DNA of 64,000 bases from Macrophomina tecta (taxonomy: Eukaryota > Ascomycota > Dothideomycetes > Botryosphaeriales > Botryosphaeriaceae): positions 3,100,001 through 3,164,000 of the forward strand of contig JAKSGN010000007.1 in NCBI GenBank assembly GCA_024180945.1, given 5' to 3'. Within the stretch, counting starts at the first letter, position 1; each line of letters starts with the position of its first letter. This document shows, one piece after another, positions 49,484 through 60,639 of the stretch. The notes under the pieces were generated by a model. The model ran no database searches. It saw nothing but the letters and a program-made list of their open reading frames with translations, and was not told the DNA's origin. Made by a program: the position numbers and the translations under genes.

Positions 49484-52397
49484 CTCTCTCCACCCTCGTC
49501 TCCAAGATTCATGTCTTTTGTCCTTGCATCGCAACGCGCGTTTGACCGTTAGTAGTTTCAAAGGTCCTGGGAGGCGCCAGTTTATTGCACACAGCCTTTT
49601 TTATGCTTTTCTTCAATTGCGAAGAATGTCTGGGGAAAAGGGTGGCATGGTGCTTTTTTGGGATCCAAAATCTTCTTGTCTTTGTTCCAGTCATTGTTGG
49701 GCGAGGGTTTCTCCATTTTACAGCATAGTTGTTCTCCTGTTTCTCTCCTGTCTACGAAGTCTTGTCCTTTGTTATTCTTCACATTGCTTGCATAGAGATT
49801 CCCCGCAAAAGAGATGGACGGAGGAGCGTAGGGAATTCTTTTTTTTTTTTTTTTTTTGAAGCTTTTATTTTTATTTGGGAGGAATGATGGCGAAGAGAGA
49901 AGATGAAGAAGCGACATGAGAGGTGAGGATAGGATCGATTGACTGTTGTATGGTGATGGAAAGTAGCATTTATTGGGTGTTTTGTCGCGTGTGCTCTTTT
50001 TATTGCGTGCCTTATTTCTCTTTTGCTGTTCTCTGTTTGCTTTTTGCTAGATAGCGAGCCCTTACAACTGCACCCAACCCCCAACCCGTTTTAGTTGATG
50101 ATGTCTACGATAGGATAGGAAGGAGAAGGCCTTTTTAACGTAACCTTACCACCACCCGCCATCAAAGTACATACGGCAGGCAGACGATTATTTTTTCCTC
50201 TCTTATCTCTCCCAAGCCTCTTTTCCTTTGCTTGAAGTCGTATCTTTCTCTTTCCTCTTTCAGTTCTCTCCGGTCATGACTGCCAATCTCTTGATCTCTC
50301 TCGACCGTCCGTGGTACGGTCTGGAGGACATGTATCCGATGTCTCTTTGCTCATCCATCTTCTTCCCCCCTGCCTTATGGCCGCCTCCTCTTCGAACATA
50401 ACGCCTCTTTCCAAGCATTTGTCTGGCGCGTAATACCTCTTGTCTTCATTTTGGACCTCCGTTTCCCTCCCATTTACGCACCGAACACAACACATCTCGG
50501 TACGCACCAGAAGCTACCACATTTGGTGGTTTTTGTACACATACCTTGGCAATGGCATTATCACGGCGTGATGACCCTGCTTCTCCACAATGCTTTGTTC
50601 AACAACTTGTTTTGCACCCTTTAATCCAAGGTTGGCCATCTACCCCTTAGCTTGCGGTCATATTTCTCTCACTCATTTCACCTCTGCGCTCGTTGATGGC
50701 GAGAGCCCGCGTTCTTGGTAATTGTTTCCTTTGACTTTTCTCGCCTCCTTACTACAGCCCTTATTTGCTCTGGTTTCTAAGGCCTTTTTCGCAATGATTG
50801 AGTTGGCGGCTGTCTGAGAAGCGTCTGTCGGATATAGATCTGAGTCTAGTCTGATTGCCGGCGGTTTTTCAGCCTTCCTCTCTCTGTTGGTGGGACGGCT
50901 TTGCTTTCGGGTTTCTCTTTTAGCAGGTGATGATCCAGAGTGCCGTACCGGTTACGTGCTTGGGAAGCGCGGGATATCAGGCGGGAGTAGTCGAGATGGC
51001 AGGGCTCAGCAGTGTGGCAAGTTGCTTTGGCATACATGTGTGCAGTCATTCTGCAGGCCGCGGCGTGTTGACACGAGTGGCTGGGCGGGCTTGTCTTTTC
51101 TTCAGCTATGAGATGGTTACGAGAAGATGTGGATGGGGAAAAGTTTTGTGGGTGCGGCCGGGGTTTCTGTTTCCCGCAGGGGCATGCGGCGATCCTTGGC
51201 TATTCCTGTTGTTTCTCTCTTGTCGTTGTTTCCGTTCCTTTGACGAGCATTGTATATACGTACGCGTGTAAGTAATGTCCGTAAAGTGCTCTCATCATTC
51301 CGGCTGTGTATGGGATGTTAATGAAAGAACGAATAACTGTCTTTGATAAGAACATCCCATCGTGTTGTTTTTCTGCGGTGAGTTTGTGTGTGGTGTGTAA
51401 TCAAGTGCCTCCTTTGGATCTGCCTGGAAGCCAAAGATGGATATGGTGACCTGGAACCCGGCACCATTGAGGTATATGGGTTGTCTCTTTCGCTCTCCAG
51501 CCACTAGACCCGGTGCACGACTTGCTCGGCCACGCCAAGTATTCGGTATGCTCTTGAGAGGCAGGCCCTGGGCACCCTCTCTTGGTGCAACCTCAGCGGC
51601 CGGAAGCAATAATCCCGGCGGTCCTATTTAGCGAACCGCATAAAGACTCGTGGGAGCTACCTCACTTGCACAATGGAGGAACGGCCAAATCACCTTTGGA
51701 CTAACGAGACGATGGGGAGTGAGGTAGTCATACTGAAGTAAACGCTACTAACATAGATGTCCATTTTACATTCGGACGACTGCTCTGACTGCACATGTCG
51801 CTGCTTACTGTGCTTAGGACAAGTCAGAGCCGCCCCTTATCACGGCCTCGTCCTGAAATCCCCACGACGCTGGTCTTTGCATCGACTGCCTTCTCCATGC
51901 ATATTGGCTCCTGCTGCCTTCACTCCGTAGCTCAGCAACAAGTACTGCCGTCATGCCCCAAACTTTCTAAAACGAAACCCAATTTTTGCTGTCTGCAGGA
52001 AGAAGAACATCATCGTATGACTCAAAGCTAATTACAAAGATGATCAGTCACGGCGGCATACGAGTGTCATTGCAAAGAAGATCAAGAAATGTATTGACAG
52101 AATAAAAGTAAGTCTTCCGCGGAAGGGATATCAAGAAAACAAAAAAAAAAAAAAAAAAAAAAAATACGCGGAAGCCGTGGTGGATCGCACCCTCTGATGG
52201 CCGAAGCAGAGACCAGAACAACCGGTATTATCCTCCGAACAAGGCGTGCCGTAAAAGTGCGCAACGAGCATGCCATCTCTTTGTGTCCTCCCCCCCCCCG
52301 CCCCGTCTTAAAATGCACACAACCGCCTGACGCTAACTATCTCCTAACCTATTACCTGCCCTCCTTTCCTTATTAACACACCATCCCAGTCCTCCGC
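49484..52397. other. 2.9 kb gene-poor region
   Basis: T-rich stretch after the RasGAP gene, with T18 near 49841. No gene was recognised in 50-52 kb. A23 lies near 52141. Probably a long 3' UTR, spacer, and downstream sequence of the convergent DUF3455 gene. Confidence 0.45.
52141..52163. repeat. A23 homopolymer
   Basis: A run of about 23 A. No retroelement-like open frame or target-site duplication was evident beside it. Confidence 0.95.
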
Positions 52398-53282
52398 TCA
52401 CGACCCGTAAAACCAATACTCGGCCGCATACTTGACCTCGACCTCGGGCCCCTCAACGCCTTCGCACGTGTCCGGCTGCATCCCGCCCGCCGTCACGACC
52501 CTGTAGACGGCCTCGATCCCATCGCCACTGTCGTCGCCGCCCTCAGCAGCGCTGGCGTTCCTCACCGCCTTGCTCAAATACAACCACGGCACCGCGCCCT
52601 CGCCCTGCAAGCCCTTGCACGCATCCCGTGGCGCGTCCGCGCTGGCCTCCTTCTTGCCCTGCCACACGACGCTCCTCGGCTCGTCGGGATACATGTTCGC
52701 GTTGGGCAGCAGGTCCCACGTCGGGGTCAGGCTCGCCTCCACCTCGGCGAAGAAGTGCTCGCCGAAGGCCACGTCGGCCAGCAGATCGCCGCCGGCGGCG
52801 GCCTGGCGCTGCCGCGGCATCTGCGCGACCAGCGACCGCCACGCCGCGGCGTGGTCGGAGGGGGACGACGGCGAGGACAGCGCGCCGTACATGGCCAGGG
52901 CGAGCGGTGGGAGCGCGTTCTCGAACATGCGGCCCAGCGGCGACGCGAGGAAGGGCCCGATGTCGTAGAGCGAGGCGAGGGCGCCGGCGGAGGAGGGGGT
53001 TGCGGCCGAGGAACCCGGGGTCGCGCAGGTGTAGTTTTGCGTGCCGACGCCGAGGGCGATGTGCTTGAGCTTGAGGTGTGCTGGGACGGCCGGGAGAGGG
53101 GTCGAGGCGGTGGGATTGGTGGGGAGAGTCAGGCACGAGAGGTCGGGGGCGCGGCGGTTGAGGTTGCTGTTGGGTTTTTCCTTTGTTGAGGGGGAGGTGA
53201 TTGGAAGGGCGAGGGCGAGGTGGGCGAGGAGGGTGAGGGCGAGGAGGAGTAGGTGCAAGGTAGTTGGTCTTGGGGTCGACAT
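52398..53282 (-). CDS. Secreted DUF3455-like protein
   Basis: An intronless 294-codon frame. It starts with a signal peptide (LLLLALTLLAHLALALP), then PAHLKLKHIALGVGTQNYTC and a C-terminal QPDTCEGVEGPEVEVKYAAEYWFYG, hallmarks of the fungal DUF3455 family, often named malate-dehydrogenase-like although it has no dehydrogenase fold. The GTQNY..C stretch and WLYL are also typical. Members are secreted, found on the cell surface, and of unknown function. N-glycosylation sites are present. Confidence 0.88.
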   Translation of the reverse strand: MSTPRPTTLHLLLLALTLLAHLALALPITSPSTKEKPNSNLNRRAPDLSCLTLPTNPTASTPLPAVPAHLKLKHIALGVGTQNYTCATPGSSAATPSSAGALASLYDIGPFLASPLGRMFENALPPLALAMYGALSSPSSPSDHAAAWRSLVAQMPRQRQAAAGGDLLADVAFGEHFFAEVEASLTPTWDLLPNANMYPDEPRSVVWQGKKEASADAPRDACKGLQGEGAVPWLYLSKAVRNASAAEGGDDSGDGIEAVYRVVTAGGMQPDTCEGVEGPEVEVKYAAEYWFYGS

Positions 53283-56200
53283 GATCGTTCGGTTGGGTGA
53301 GGGTTGGCTTGATTCGATATAGAGTTCCTCAGACAGTGCCCGTCGTGTCTGTTGGTGTTAGGTGTGGACTTTCTTCAATTTCCGGGTGTACGTGATTGTG
53401 TCCGACGGCGGAGGCGATGCCCAAGGGAAAGGCGAGAGCAGTTCGCAATTGAAAGGAGAAACGCAAGGTAAGCCTCTTTCCTCAAGGCCCACCAGAAGAT
53501 CAAGACCTAAGCGCCGTTCTCAGGGTAACGTTGCACAAGAGACAAGGGCCGATATATGAGACGAGACTCGAGTAATACGGCCGGCAAACGAGGAACGGAA
53601 AGCAGAGGCCCGGAAATAGTGTGGAGAGCTGCGGACCCCAGTCCACCTTTCTTCTTGCGCTGCTCCAGTGGTTCGGGGGGAAGAGAGAAAGAGGTGGTGT
53701 GCACGGAAGGGGACATATGCAGGTCCGGTCAGCACTTGGGGCTCACCTGGGACGTCTTTATAGAAAATTTAGGCGCAAGCATGAGGGCGAGGCAAAAAAG
53801 GAAAACGGCTAGAGGCGCAGATTTTAGCGGCCGCTAGTTGGGGTGTGCAGCGGGAAGCATATCCAACACGGCACCTGGGCGTGCAGCACCACCCATGCCG
53901 CCTCTTTTCTTTTTTTTCTCTTGGTCTGCTCCACGCGACTAGCGGGAGCTCCGAGCCATACCCGATTTCGCGGTCGTGCATGTCATAGCTCTTTCTGAGT
54001 GGCGCAGGTCTTTGGGGTAACTGTGCCTTGCGGAGGCGGCGGCGGCGAACAGCTGTCGGCAGCCGGCGCAGGCTTGAGCTAACTCAAGTGCTGTGCCACC
54101 AACACACATGACCCCGCGCTGGAGACATTGCTCAGAGGCACCACGACAGCAAGGCACTCGCGGACTGGGCGGGTGGAGGTGCTGCAAGTCAGAGGCGTAA
54201 GCGAAGAATGAAGTGAGCAGGTGGAGGGGTGGAGCAGGCTTCTCGAAGGGGGCGCTTCTGGAGGAGCAGCGGCAACAGGGATCATGACAAGATGTGGGTG
54301 GCTGCGGCACGCTTGGGCCAGCAGCTTCCTGGGGCCGTATTCCGTGTCTGAATGGCCGACGGGGGAAAAAAGGCTGAGCTATGGCGAGTACAGAGGCGCT
54401 TGCTGGGGAACACCCTGCCACGCGGTGAGGTCCGCCAAGCATGAGCGGCGAGCAAACAGTTCGATACAGTGATTCAGCGGATCAGGCAGGCAGGCCGAGA
54501 AAAACTGAGAGGCCGGGGGTTTGGGCAAGCGCTGGGCCGAAGAAGGGTGGGTGGGTTTGTACGACAACTCCAGCGCGCTTAAGCTGTGCGCTCTGGCCAC
54601 TTCGTCCAGAGCTGGCACCGTCTTCGGCACGAGGCAGCCGGGCCGGGAGCAGTCAGGCAGGCCGGTCAGAAGCTTCTTTTGCTGGCAAGCGCACATGGTG
54701 CTCCGTCGTTTCATAGCCGTCGAGGCTACTGCACCACCGCCTTCTTCCGTCGTCGGGTCAGCAATTGGAGCGCAGGGCGAGAGAAGCGAGCGAGGCCGGG
54801 CAGGCGGCGGCCAGGGCGCTGGCGTTGAGCGGAAGCAAAAAAGATGGGACCTGGTCGTCTGAGGGTTGCAGATGGGATAGAAGGTGGCTTGTCGCGCTTG
54901 CTACGGCTTCGGGTTAGGCTGCGACAGTGGGCGGCTAATTGCGCTGCATCGGGCAGGGCGCAGGTGGAGCAAAATAGCAGCGTGCAGCCGCGCTTCTTAA
55001 CATAGTTCACCGCAAATTAAGCCAAATTAGGAGGCCGTTGGCGAGGCCGCGCCCCCATGCGCAAATATTGCCAGAGCGCTGCCGAGATAGCCATGTGCGG
55101 TGGCGGCGAGTCAATAGCGGCTCGGTGCGCTCGGGCTGGGGGTTGGGCGAAGAGAAGGCGAAGAGGATGGTTGAGCCGGGGAAATGAAGGGAGTCGCCCT
55201 GTCGCGCCGGGCTGCCCCCAGCCCTCGGGGTCTAGCGGCCTCCCAGTTGATATGTCGTGCGTCGAGCCCGAAATCTTAAACAGCCGAACAGCTCACCTTC
55301 GGCTTCTACTTCAAGAGTCACGAAGCTTTCCGTCTGCGACGTGCTAAGCTCTGTCTCGTGCAACCCGTCACGCCGCCAAATCTCCACTCGGCTGCCGCCG
55401 CTGTCGCTTCTCGACTCGGGGGCCAGAAGCGTGCGGAGGAGCGAGCGAGCGAGCAGGCCTTTTGCCATGTTGTCCGCACAAGCTATCCTCCTCTTCGGCA
55501 CGGCGTGCGTCGCGAACCGAGCTCCATGCCCGCACGGCGGCGGAAGCCTCGCTTCACCAGAACACACTTCGCGCTGCCTGTTTAGGCAAACACCAGCCGG
55601 CCGCTTTGCACTCGCTACAAACGCGCCAGGCGAGGGCGACGGTGGGAAGAAACGACCCCGGCCCGGCCTGCGACGCCCGTGTCTCGAGCGCTGCAGATCT
55701 TGCGACGCGCTGGAGAAACGGGCGTACCTGTTTCAGATGCGCCTAGGGCTGCCGTTCCTTCCCCAGCGACCGCGCCCCGAACAAGCCCTGCTTGTGAAGG
55801 GAGAGAAGAGAGACGACTGTGCGGCCCGGCCGTGCCAGCTGTGCAGATTCTGTGACCGCTGTGTCTTCGCTCGTCCGCGTCTGCTGCGTCGCGACGGCTC
55901 GATTGCCTGCAGCCCTCCTGCATCCCGCGTGGCTGAATACACGCAGCCCATCCGTGTTGTTGATGAGAGCGATAAGCCGGAGCACGGCTCTGCCAGCTTC
56001 ATCTCGCTGCGAGGCATGGGCCGGGTCCCCTCAGCGAACAGAGACCACTGGATGCTGCCGACTTCCCCCATTGGGCCAGCGTTCGGCTGCGAAGAAAGCG
56101 AACAATCGGGTGTGACAGCTGCGAAAAAGCTGATTAGGGGAGCGCGAGCTTCAGTTGAGCAGCGGTGGGTTGAAATGACCACAACCCTGATGCTAATGCC

Positions 56201-56640
56201 AGATAGCAGCCCCTGATTCGAGTGAGCTTCTGCAAAGTCCGTCCTCGCTGTTCCTTCCTCGTAGGTTAGAGTGAGGACAGTCTGCACTCGTCGCCACCTG
56301 GCGTCCAGAATACTTTGATATGAGTTCCTTGAGTGACTTCATGGCAAGTGACGGTCTCTGCGTGACCTCTCGTACCTTCGATTACCTGATGGTGTGGTAA
56401 GGGATGACGGCGAACGCTGCCATGTCGATTCAATGGCTGCCGGTGGAAGTTTTCGGTGGGTGAAAGAGCCAAGGTGAGGGTGCAGATCAAGGTGAATGTG
56501 AATTGTGAATGTGAAGGTGAAGGTGCAGACGCCCATATCGCGGCCATCCTCCTCCGTTTTCGCCCGCCCGGTTCTTCCTCAATGCGCCACGCATGGTGCT
56601 CGCCATCGACGAAAAACCTTCTCCGCGAGCAGGAGCAAGA
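53283..56640. other. 3.4 kb GC-rich gene-poor region
   Basis: No protein gene recognised. A plus-strand frame of 319 codons at 55257-56216 is open by composition and has no family likeness. It could be a long non-coding or spacer region between the DUF3455 promoter and the U2 gene. Confidence 0.4.
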
Positions 56641-56649
56641 TCTATTACA

Positions 56650-56842
56650 CGCCATTCGCGTCGGCCCGATGCAGTGCAATACGAGCGACACTGTGGCCGG
56701 TGAAGATGAGCGGAGCCCAGCGCCCCTCCAGCCGGTTTCCAAAAACTGGTTGAATCTGAAGATGCCCCGTAGGGTCGTTCTAGAGATTAAACTAAAAAGA
56801 ACAGTTACTACACTTGATCTAAGCCAAAAGGCAAAGAGAGCT
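56650..56842 (-). ncRNA. U2 spliceosomal snRNA
   Basis: Read on the minus strand, the RNA contains TTTGCCTTTTGGCTTAGATC then AAGTGTAGTA (the branch-point-pairing GTAGTA at 56811..56806), then CTGTTCTTTTTAGTTTAATC, which matches the universally conserved U2 5' half. Stem IIb is a CCC/GGG stem with a UACG tetraloop (56771..56768). The Sm site AGTTTTTGG is at 56747..56739. Stem III (GGCTGG with CCGGCC) and stem IV, whose loop TATTGCACTGCAT is at 56681..56669, follow. Two ends are approximate. U2 pairs with intron branch sites and binds SF3a/b. It is about 190 nt, as expected for a filamentous ascomycete. Confidence 0.94.
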
Positions 56843-58449
56843 GGAGAGGAGAGAAAGTTGTTCAGGCTGAGGATGAGGCGGCTTTATATAGATAGAGGGA
56901 GGAGGGGTCGAACAACTGGCACGGGACAGGTCCATGCAGGGTAAGGGCCACGAGGAGGACCCTGTGCACGTGAAGGGGATGTTTTTGGCAGCTGCAGCAA
57001 GCATGGCTTCCGTTGGTTACGCAAATGATGCCTGGATGGCCTCGTGCAATCAGTTCAGGAAGGTTTGTGATGGCTTCAGAGGCAGGTGTGAGTACTCAAT
57101 ACCATGTGCACACATCTCACGATAGCCACAAGCCATAAAAAGTGACGTAAGGGTCCTTACGTGACTACGGCAGTCCCGAAGAAGGAAGCCACGCCACTGG
57201 CATCGCTTCTGCCGGCGCCCCCAAATCCGGAAGACGGCATACCACACAGACCGCTGAAAGTTTCACACGGTCAAGCAACTCATTAGCTGAAGAGGCGACT
57301 ACTGCATGAGATGACGAGGAAGCCGGTTGACTAATTTCCAAGCGCGATCGAAGTCGCCAAATCTATACAAAGTAGCAACAGTGCCATTAAACCAAACGCA
57401 AACACTTGCCACTCAACGCTTCAGGAGTACACCACACAGAGCCTGCAGGCAGAAAATCCAAAGCATAGCACGGATCACTCCACTCCGAAATCACATTCGT
57501 GGCATGGATTGATATAAATGACGTGAGCTTGCATCGTATCCACGTTCCCTCATGTTGCTCCCACGTTACGCTGGTGCCTGTGCACACGCTCTTTGCTGTT
57601 CCGTCGCAAAAGCCACCGACGCTATTCACTGCATTTTATTACTTGATTAGCCGGCAGTGGATGCTGCTGCTTGATCTTGATAATGACTATGACAGTAAGA
57701 GGGCGGCATGGCCTCTTGGTGGTGGAGGTGCTGGTAGTGGCGGACGCGATGCTGAGAGAAAACGAGAGGATAGCCGATGATGGCGACTGCTTAGAGGGTA
57801 ATTTCTGCAGCATAAAGCGTGGAGTCCGTGAGTTTGTGCGCCGGTGTGACCTACATGCGTGAATGAAAGATTTTGAACAAGAACTATGAACTCACAAACT
57901 TCAGGCCAGAACCTGACCGTCGAGCCTCCAATGCTGCTATCCAAACCTGCCCTCTCTGTATCCCATCGAGGTGCGATGCAAAAGACTGCCTGCAACCACT
58001 CGACCGGCAATAGGACAGTCATAGTAAAGAGAAATTTTGCTTGAATGTCTTTCTGATATGGATAGCTGGTATTCGATAAAAAAAAAAAAAAAAAACAACA
58101 ACGAGACATCATCTATAAGTCCCTCCTATCCTGACAAAGCACACTGGAAAAAGACGCACACTTCGTCTCACACATACACCGGATCGTTGCCACGCACCCC
58201 ATTGATCTGCAACGAAGAAACAAAAAAGATGTATCTGTACCTCTCGCTAACAAAAAGCGGGAGGGAGGAAACGAGCTGATGGAGGAAGAAACTCGCATAT
58301 ACCCAAACTCCTGTTACCGAGCAGTGTAAACACGATGTGAAGGATAGCTGGCGGACTGAACCAGCTAGATGGAGAGATGGGAAGAGCATTATGCTGCTAA
58401 GGGAGGGAGGGCAATATGGCTAGAGGCACCGTCTGGGAAGATATCACGA
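56843..58449. other. Intergenic region: U2 promoter side and spacer
   Basis: Near its left end, TATATAAA on the minus strand (56890..56883) lies about 41 bp upstream of the U2 start and is the likely U2 TATA box. The rest, to the SNF7 stop, has an A16 run near 58080 and no recognisable gene. Confidence 0.5.
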
Positions 58450-59439
58450 TTACATGGCCATCTCGGCTTGTAACTTCCGCAGCTCCTCTTCCTCGTCCTC
58501 TTCTTCGGCATGGACGGCCTTCTTGCCGGGGACTGAGTTGTTGTGTCAGCTCTATGACGTCTTGTTCGCAGACATGGACCTTCCACTTACGTTCTCCCTG
58601 AGGGCCCGTCGGTAATCTCGAAACCTTGTCCGTAACGGGGACCTGGCCTGTCTCGAGCATCTTGTTGTCCAGCTCCTCCTGCTGAAGCTCGGCCAGCTCT
58701 TCGTCCAGCTCGTCCTCGTCGAGCGTCTGGCCCATGGGTTGGCCGATAGCCTCGGAGATCTCCTCGCCAATTGCGTGTTGCTCCCGTAGCTCCTCCCTGT
58801 TGAGACAAGTGTCAGCCCTCCAATCGCACAGTCCCAACAACTTATAGCGAGAGTGTGCGTCTTTAGACATGGATGCACGTACATGGTCTGATCCACCTTA
58901 TCGATGGTGAGCTTGCCGTGGATCTGCTTCATGGCCTCGCCGGCATTCTTCATGGCATCGAGCGTCTCCTTGTTGATGTTCGCCGTTTCGATCGAGTAGA
59001 TTTCGCGTTCCAGCGTCATTATCTGGTTTTGTGTCTGCTCGAGCGAGTGCTCGAACTGCTTCTTACGCCGAAGCGCGGACTTGGCGGCTGTGACTCCCGA
59101 AAAGCGCCGTTAGCACAACCGACAAGACTCGAACCTCGTCAAGCAGCGTGGATGCCGTGGTGCAGCAGCTTGTGATCAAGAGGGGGGGAAAGTGGCAAGA
59201 TGCTGGCAGCCGGGCACCAAAAACCGGCGTTACGAAGGTGGATTCGCCTTACCAGTCTTGTTCGAGCTGACGTTCTTGCGCGCGATGGCGTCCTGCTCGT
59301 CCATCTGGTGCTGCAGGTGCTTCTCCCGCTTAGACAGCATCTCCAGCTGGCCGCGCAGCTGCAGGATGGCGTTCTTGGGCGCATCCTTCTTCTTCGCCGC
59401 TCCTCCACCGCCGAACCAGCCTAGCCCCCAGCCAGACAT
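58450..59439 (-). CDS. SNF7: ESCRT-III subunit SNF7 (VPS32)
   Basis: Four exons: 59439..59253, 59087..58883, 58796..58591, 58532..58450; 226 residues. It begins MSGWGLGWFGGG and reads through the Snf7 core: basic helix 1 (ILQLRGQLEMLSKREKHLQH), SIETANINKETLDAMKNAG, then MEELREQHAIGEEISEAIG, and acidic helices with LDEDELDEELAEL. It ends in EEEELRKLQAEMAM, the C-terminal interaction helix bound by Vps4/Bro1-type partners. Snf7 polymerises on endosomes to bud inward vesicles and works in membrane repair and pH signalling (PalC/Rim pathway). Intron 1 is about 165 nt, longer than the others. Divergent from TEN1 by 582 bp. Confidence 0.95.
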
Positions 59440-60021
59440 CTTTGCGGGAAAGTCAACGGATCCTTGGCGGGGCGGTCAACTAACGTTGCTCCAGCGAAGA
59501 GCGCGCACGTGGGATTCGGGGCCTTGGGGGACAAGGCGCGGGGAGGGTTGTGTTGTTGTTTTGGCTTGGTCGGCGTCGGCCGATCTGCGCGGGCGGCGGG
59601 GCGACTCTCTGCACGGCGAGGGACGATGGAAAGCTCCAGACGCACAGGCCGAAAGGGCGGAGGGTGTACCACGCGGAACCGGGAATGGAGGGCTGAGGAT
59701 TAAGAGCGAGGGCGCGAAGTTTGCTGCCTGATGGTACGCGGGCGAGAGCAGCGAAATGTGGAAGCCTAGCGGGCGGGTGCACGTCCGGGTGGGCGAGATG
59801 ATGAGGGAAGTTGGTGAAGCACAAGGAAGCCCGATGATGCAGCACCCGCCGCGTGCACGTGCGCCTCGAGCCTCAATCTGGTCCAGAGAGGTCCCGCGCC
59901 CGCCATCACCTCGTCCACCACCAAGCACCGCTTGTCGTGACTCGCCTCTGCACGCGCTGTGACCCTGTGGCCGCGCGACATGCGAGCCGACGCCTCCCTG
60001 GCGCGCTGAGATATCGTCGCA
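59440..60021. promoter_or_regulatory. Divergent region between SNF7 and TEN1
   Basis: 582 bp, GC-rich, with no TATA box recognised and no protein-like frame despite several open stretches. Confidence 0.45.
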
Positions 60022-60514
60022 ATGTACGGCCCGCAGCCTAGCCGGCTAGTCTTCCTATCGGACCTCAAGCGCATGAGCGTCGGTTCCAAGGCGCGTTTCT
60101 TGGGCTGGTAAATTGCTGCGCGAGCTCGCCATTCTACCCAACGAGTCTTCAGGCTGCTAATCCCCAGAGCGCAGCGTCGACGATTACGACGTTTCTACCG
60201 CGACCCTAACTCTCAAGCACGCTTATCCCACCAAATCGTCCGTCGTCGCCCGCGTCAACATCGAGCACGTCCTGGAGACCGTGCAGAGGACCGACTTGGA
60301 TGTCGGTGCTTGGGTGAACGTCATCGCCTACGTTTCCGCTCCGCCCAACAATTCGAAAGCAGGGGTGAAGAGAGCGCGCGCACATAGCGCGACCGATAAC
60401 GTCCACGCGCAAGCCATCGTGCTCTGGTCTGCCGGCGACATCAAGCTCGATGCATACCAAAGGGCCGTTGAAGCCCGCAAGGCTGCTGATGCAATCTTCA
60501 GTGCTCCTGAATGA
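60022..60514 (+). CDS. TEN1: TEN1, CST telomere-capping complex subunit
   Basis: Exons 60022..60107 and 60175..60514 (67 nt intron, donor GTAAAT, branch-like CTAAT) give 141 residues. The sequence runs PSRLVFLSDLKR, GSKARFLGCVDDYD, then TATLTLKHAYP, VNIEHVLETV and VGAWVNVIAYV, the small OB-fold pattern of Ten1. The acceptor is the second AG (GCGCAG); the first AG at 60167 would give a stop codon. Ten1 joins Stn1 and Cdc13/Ctc1 in binding the telomeric 3' overhang. The protein is short, which is why such genes are often missed. Confidence 0.85.
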
Positions 60515-60639
60515 GCACTGATTTCATGGAGATCGTGTGGGCATAAGTCGGAGCCATCTGGCGGAACTGTGGAGCGACTGGTACCCTTCGCGTGAGTACA
60601 AGCAGGCGCTACCACTATTGTCCAGCTGATGGGATTAAA

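Noticed and set aside
52141..52163. A23 as the poly(A) tail of a retroelement
   Set aside because: No retroelement-like reading frame or flanking duplication was seen.
55257..56216. 319-codon plus-strand open frame as a gene
   Set aside because: Strong Arg/Pro/Ala/Ser bias of GC-rich DNA, overlapping long frames in the other five frames, no recognisable motif.
59090..59130. tRNA-like B box (GGTTCGAGTC on the minus strand) in SNF7 intron 1
   Set aside because: Lacks the final CC and does not fold a 7-nt T loop with a 5-bp stem; no matching A box.
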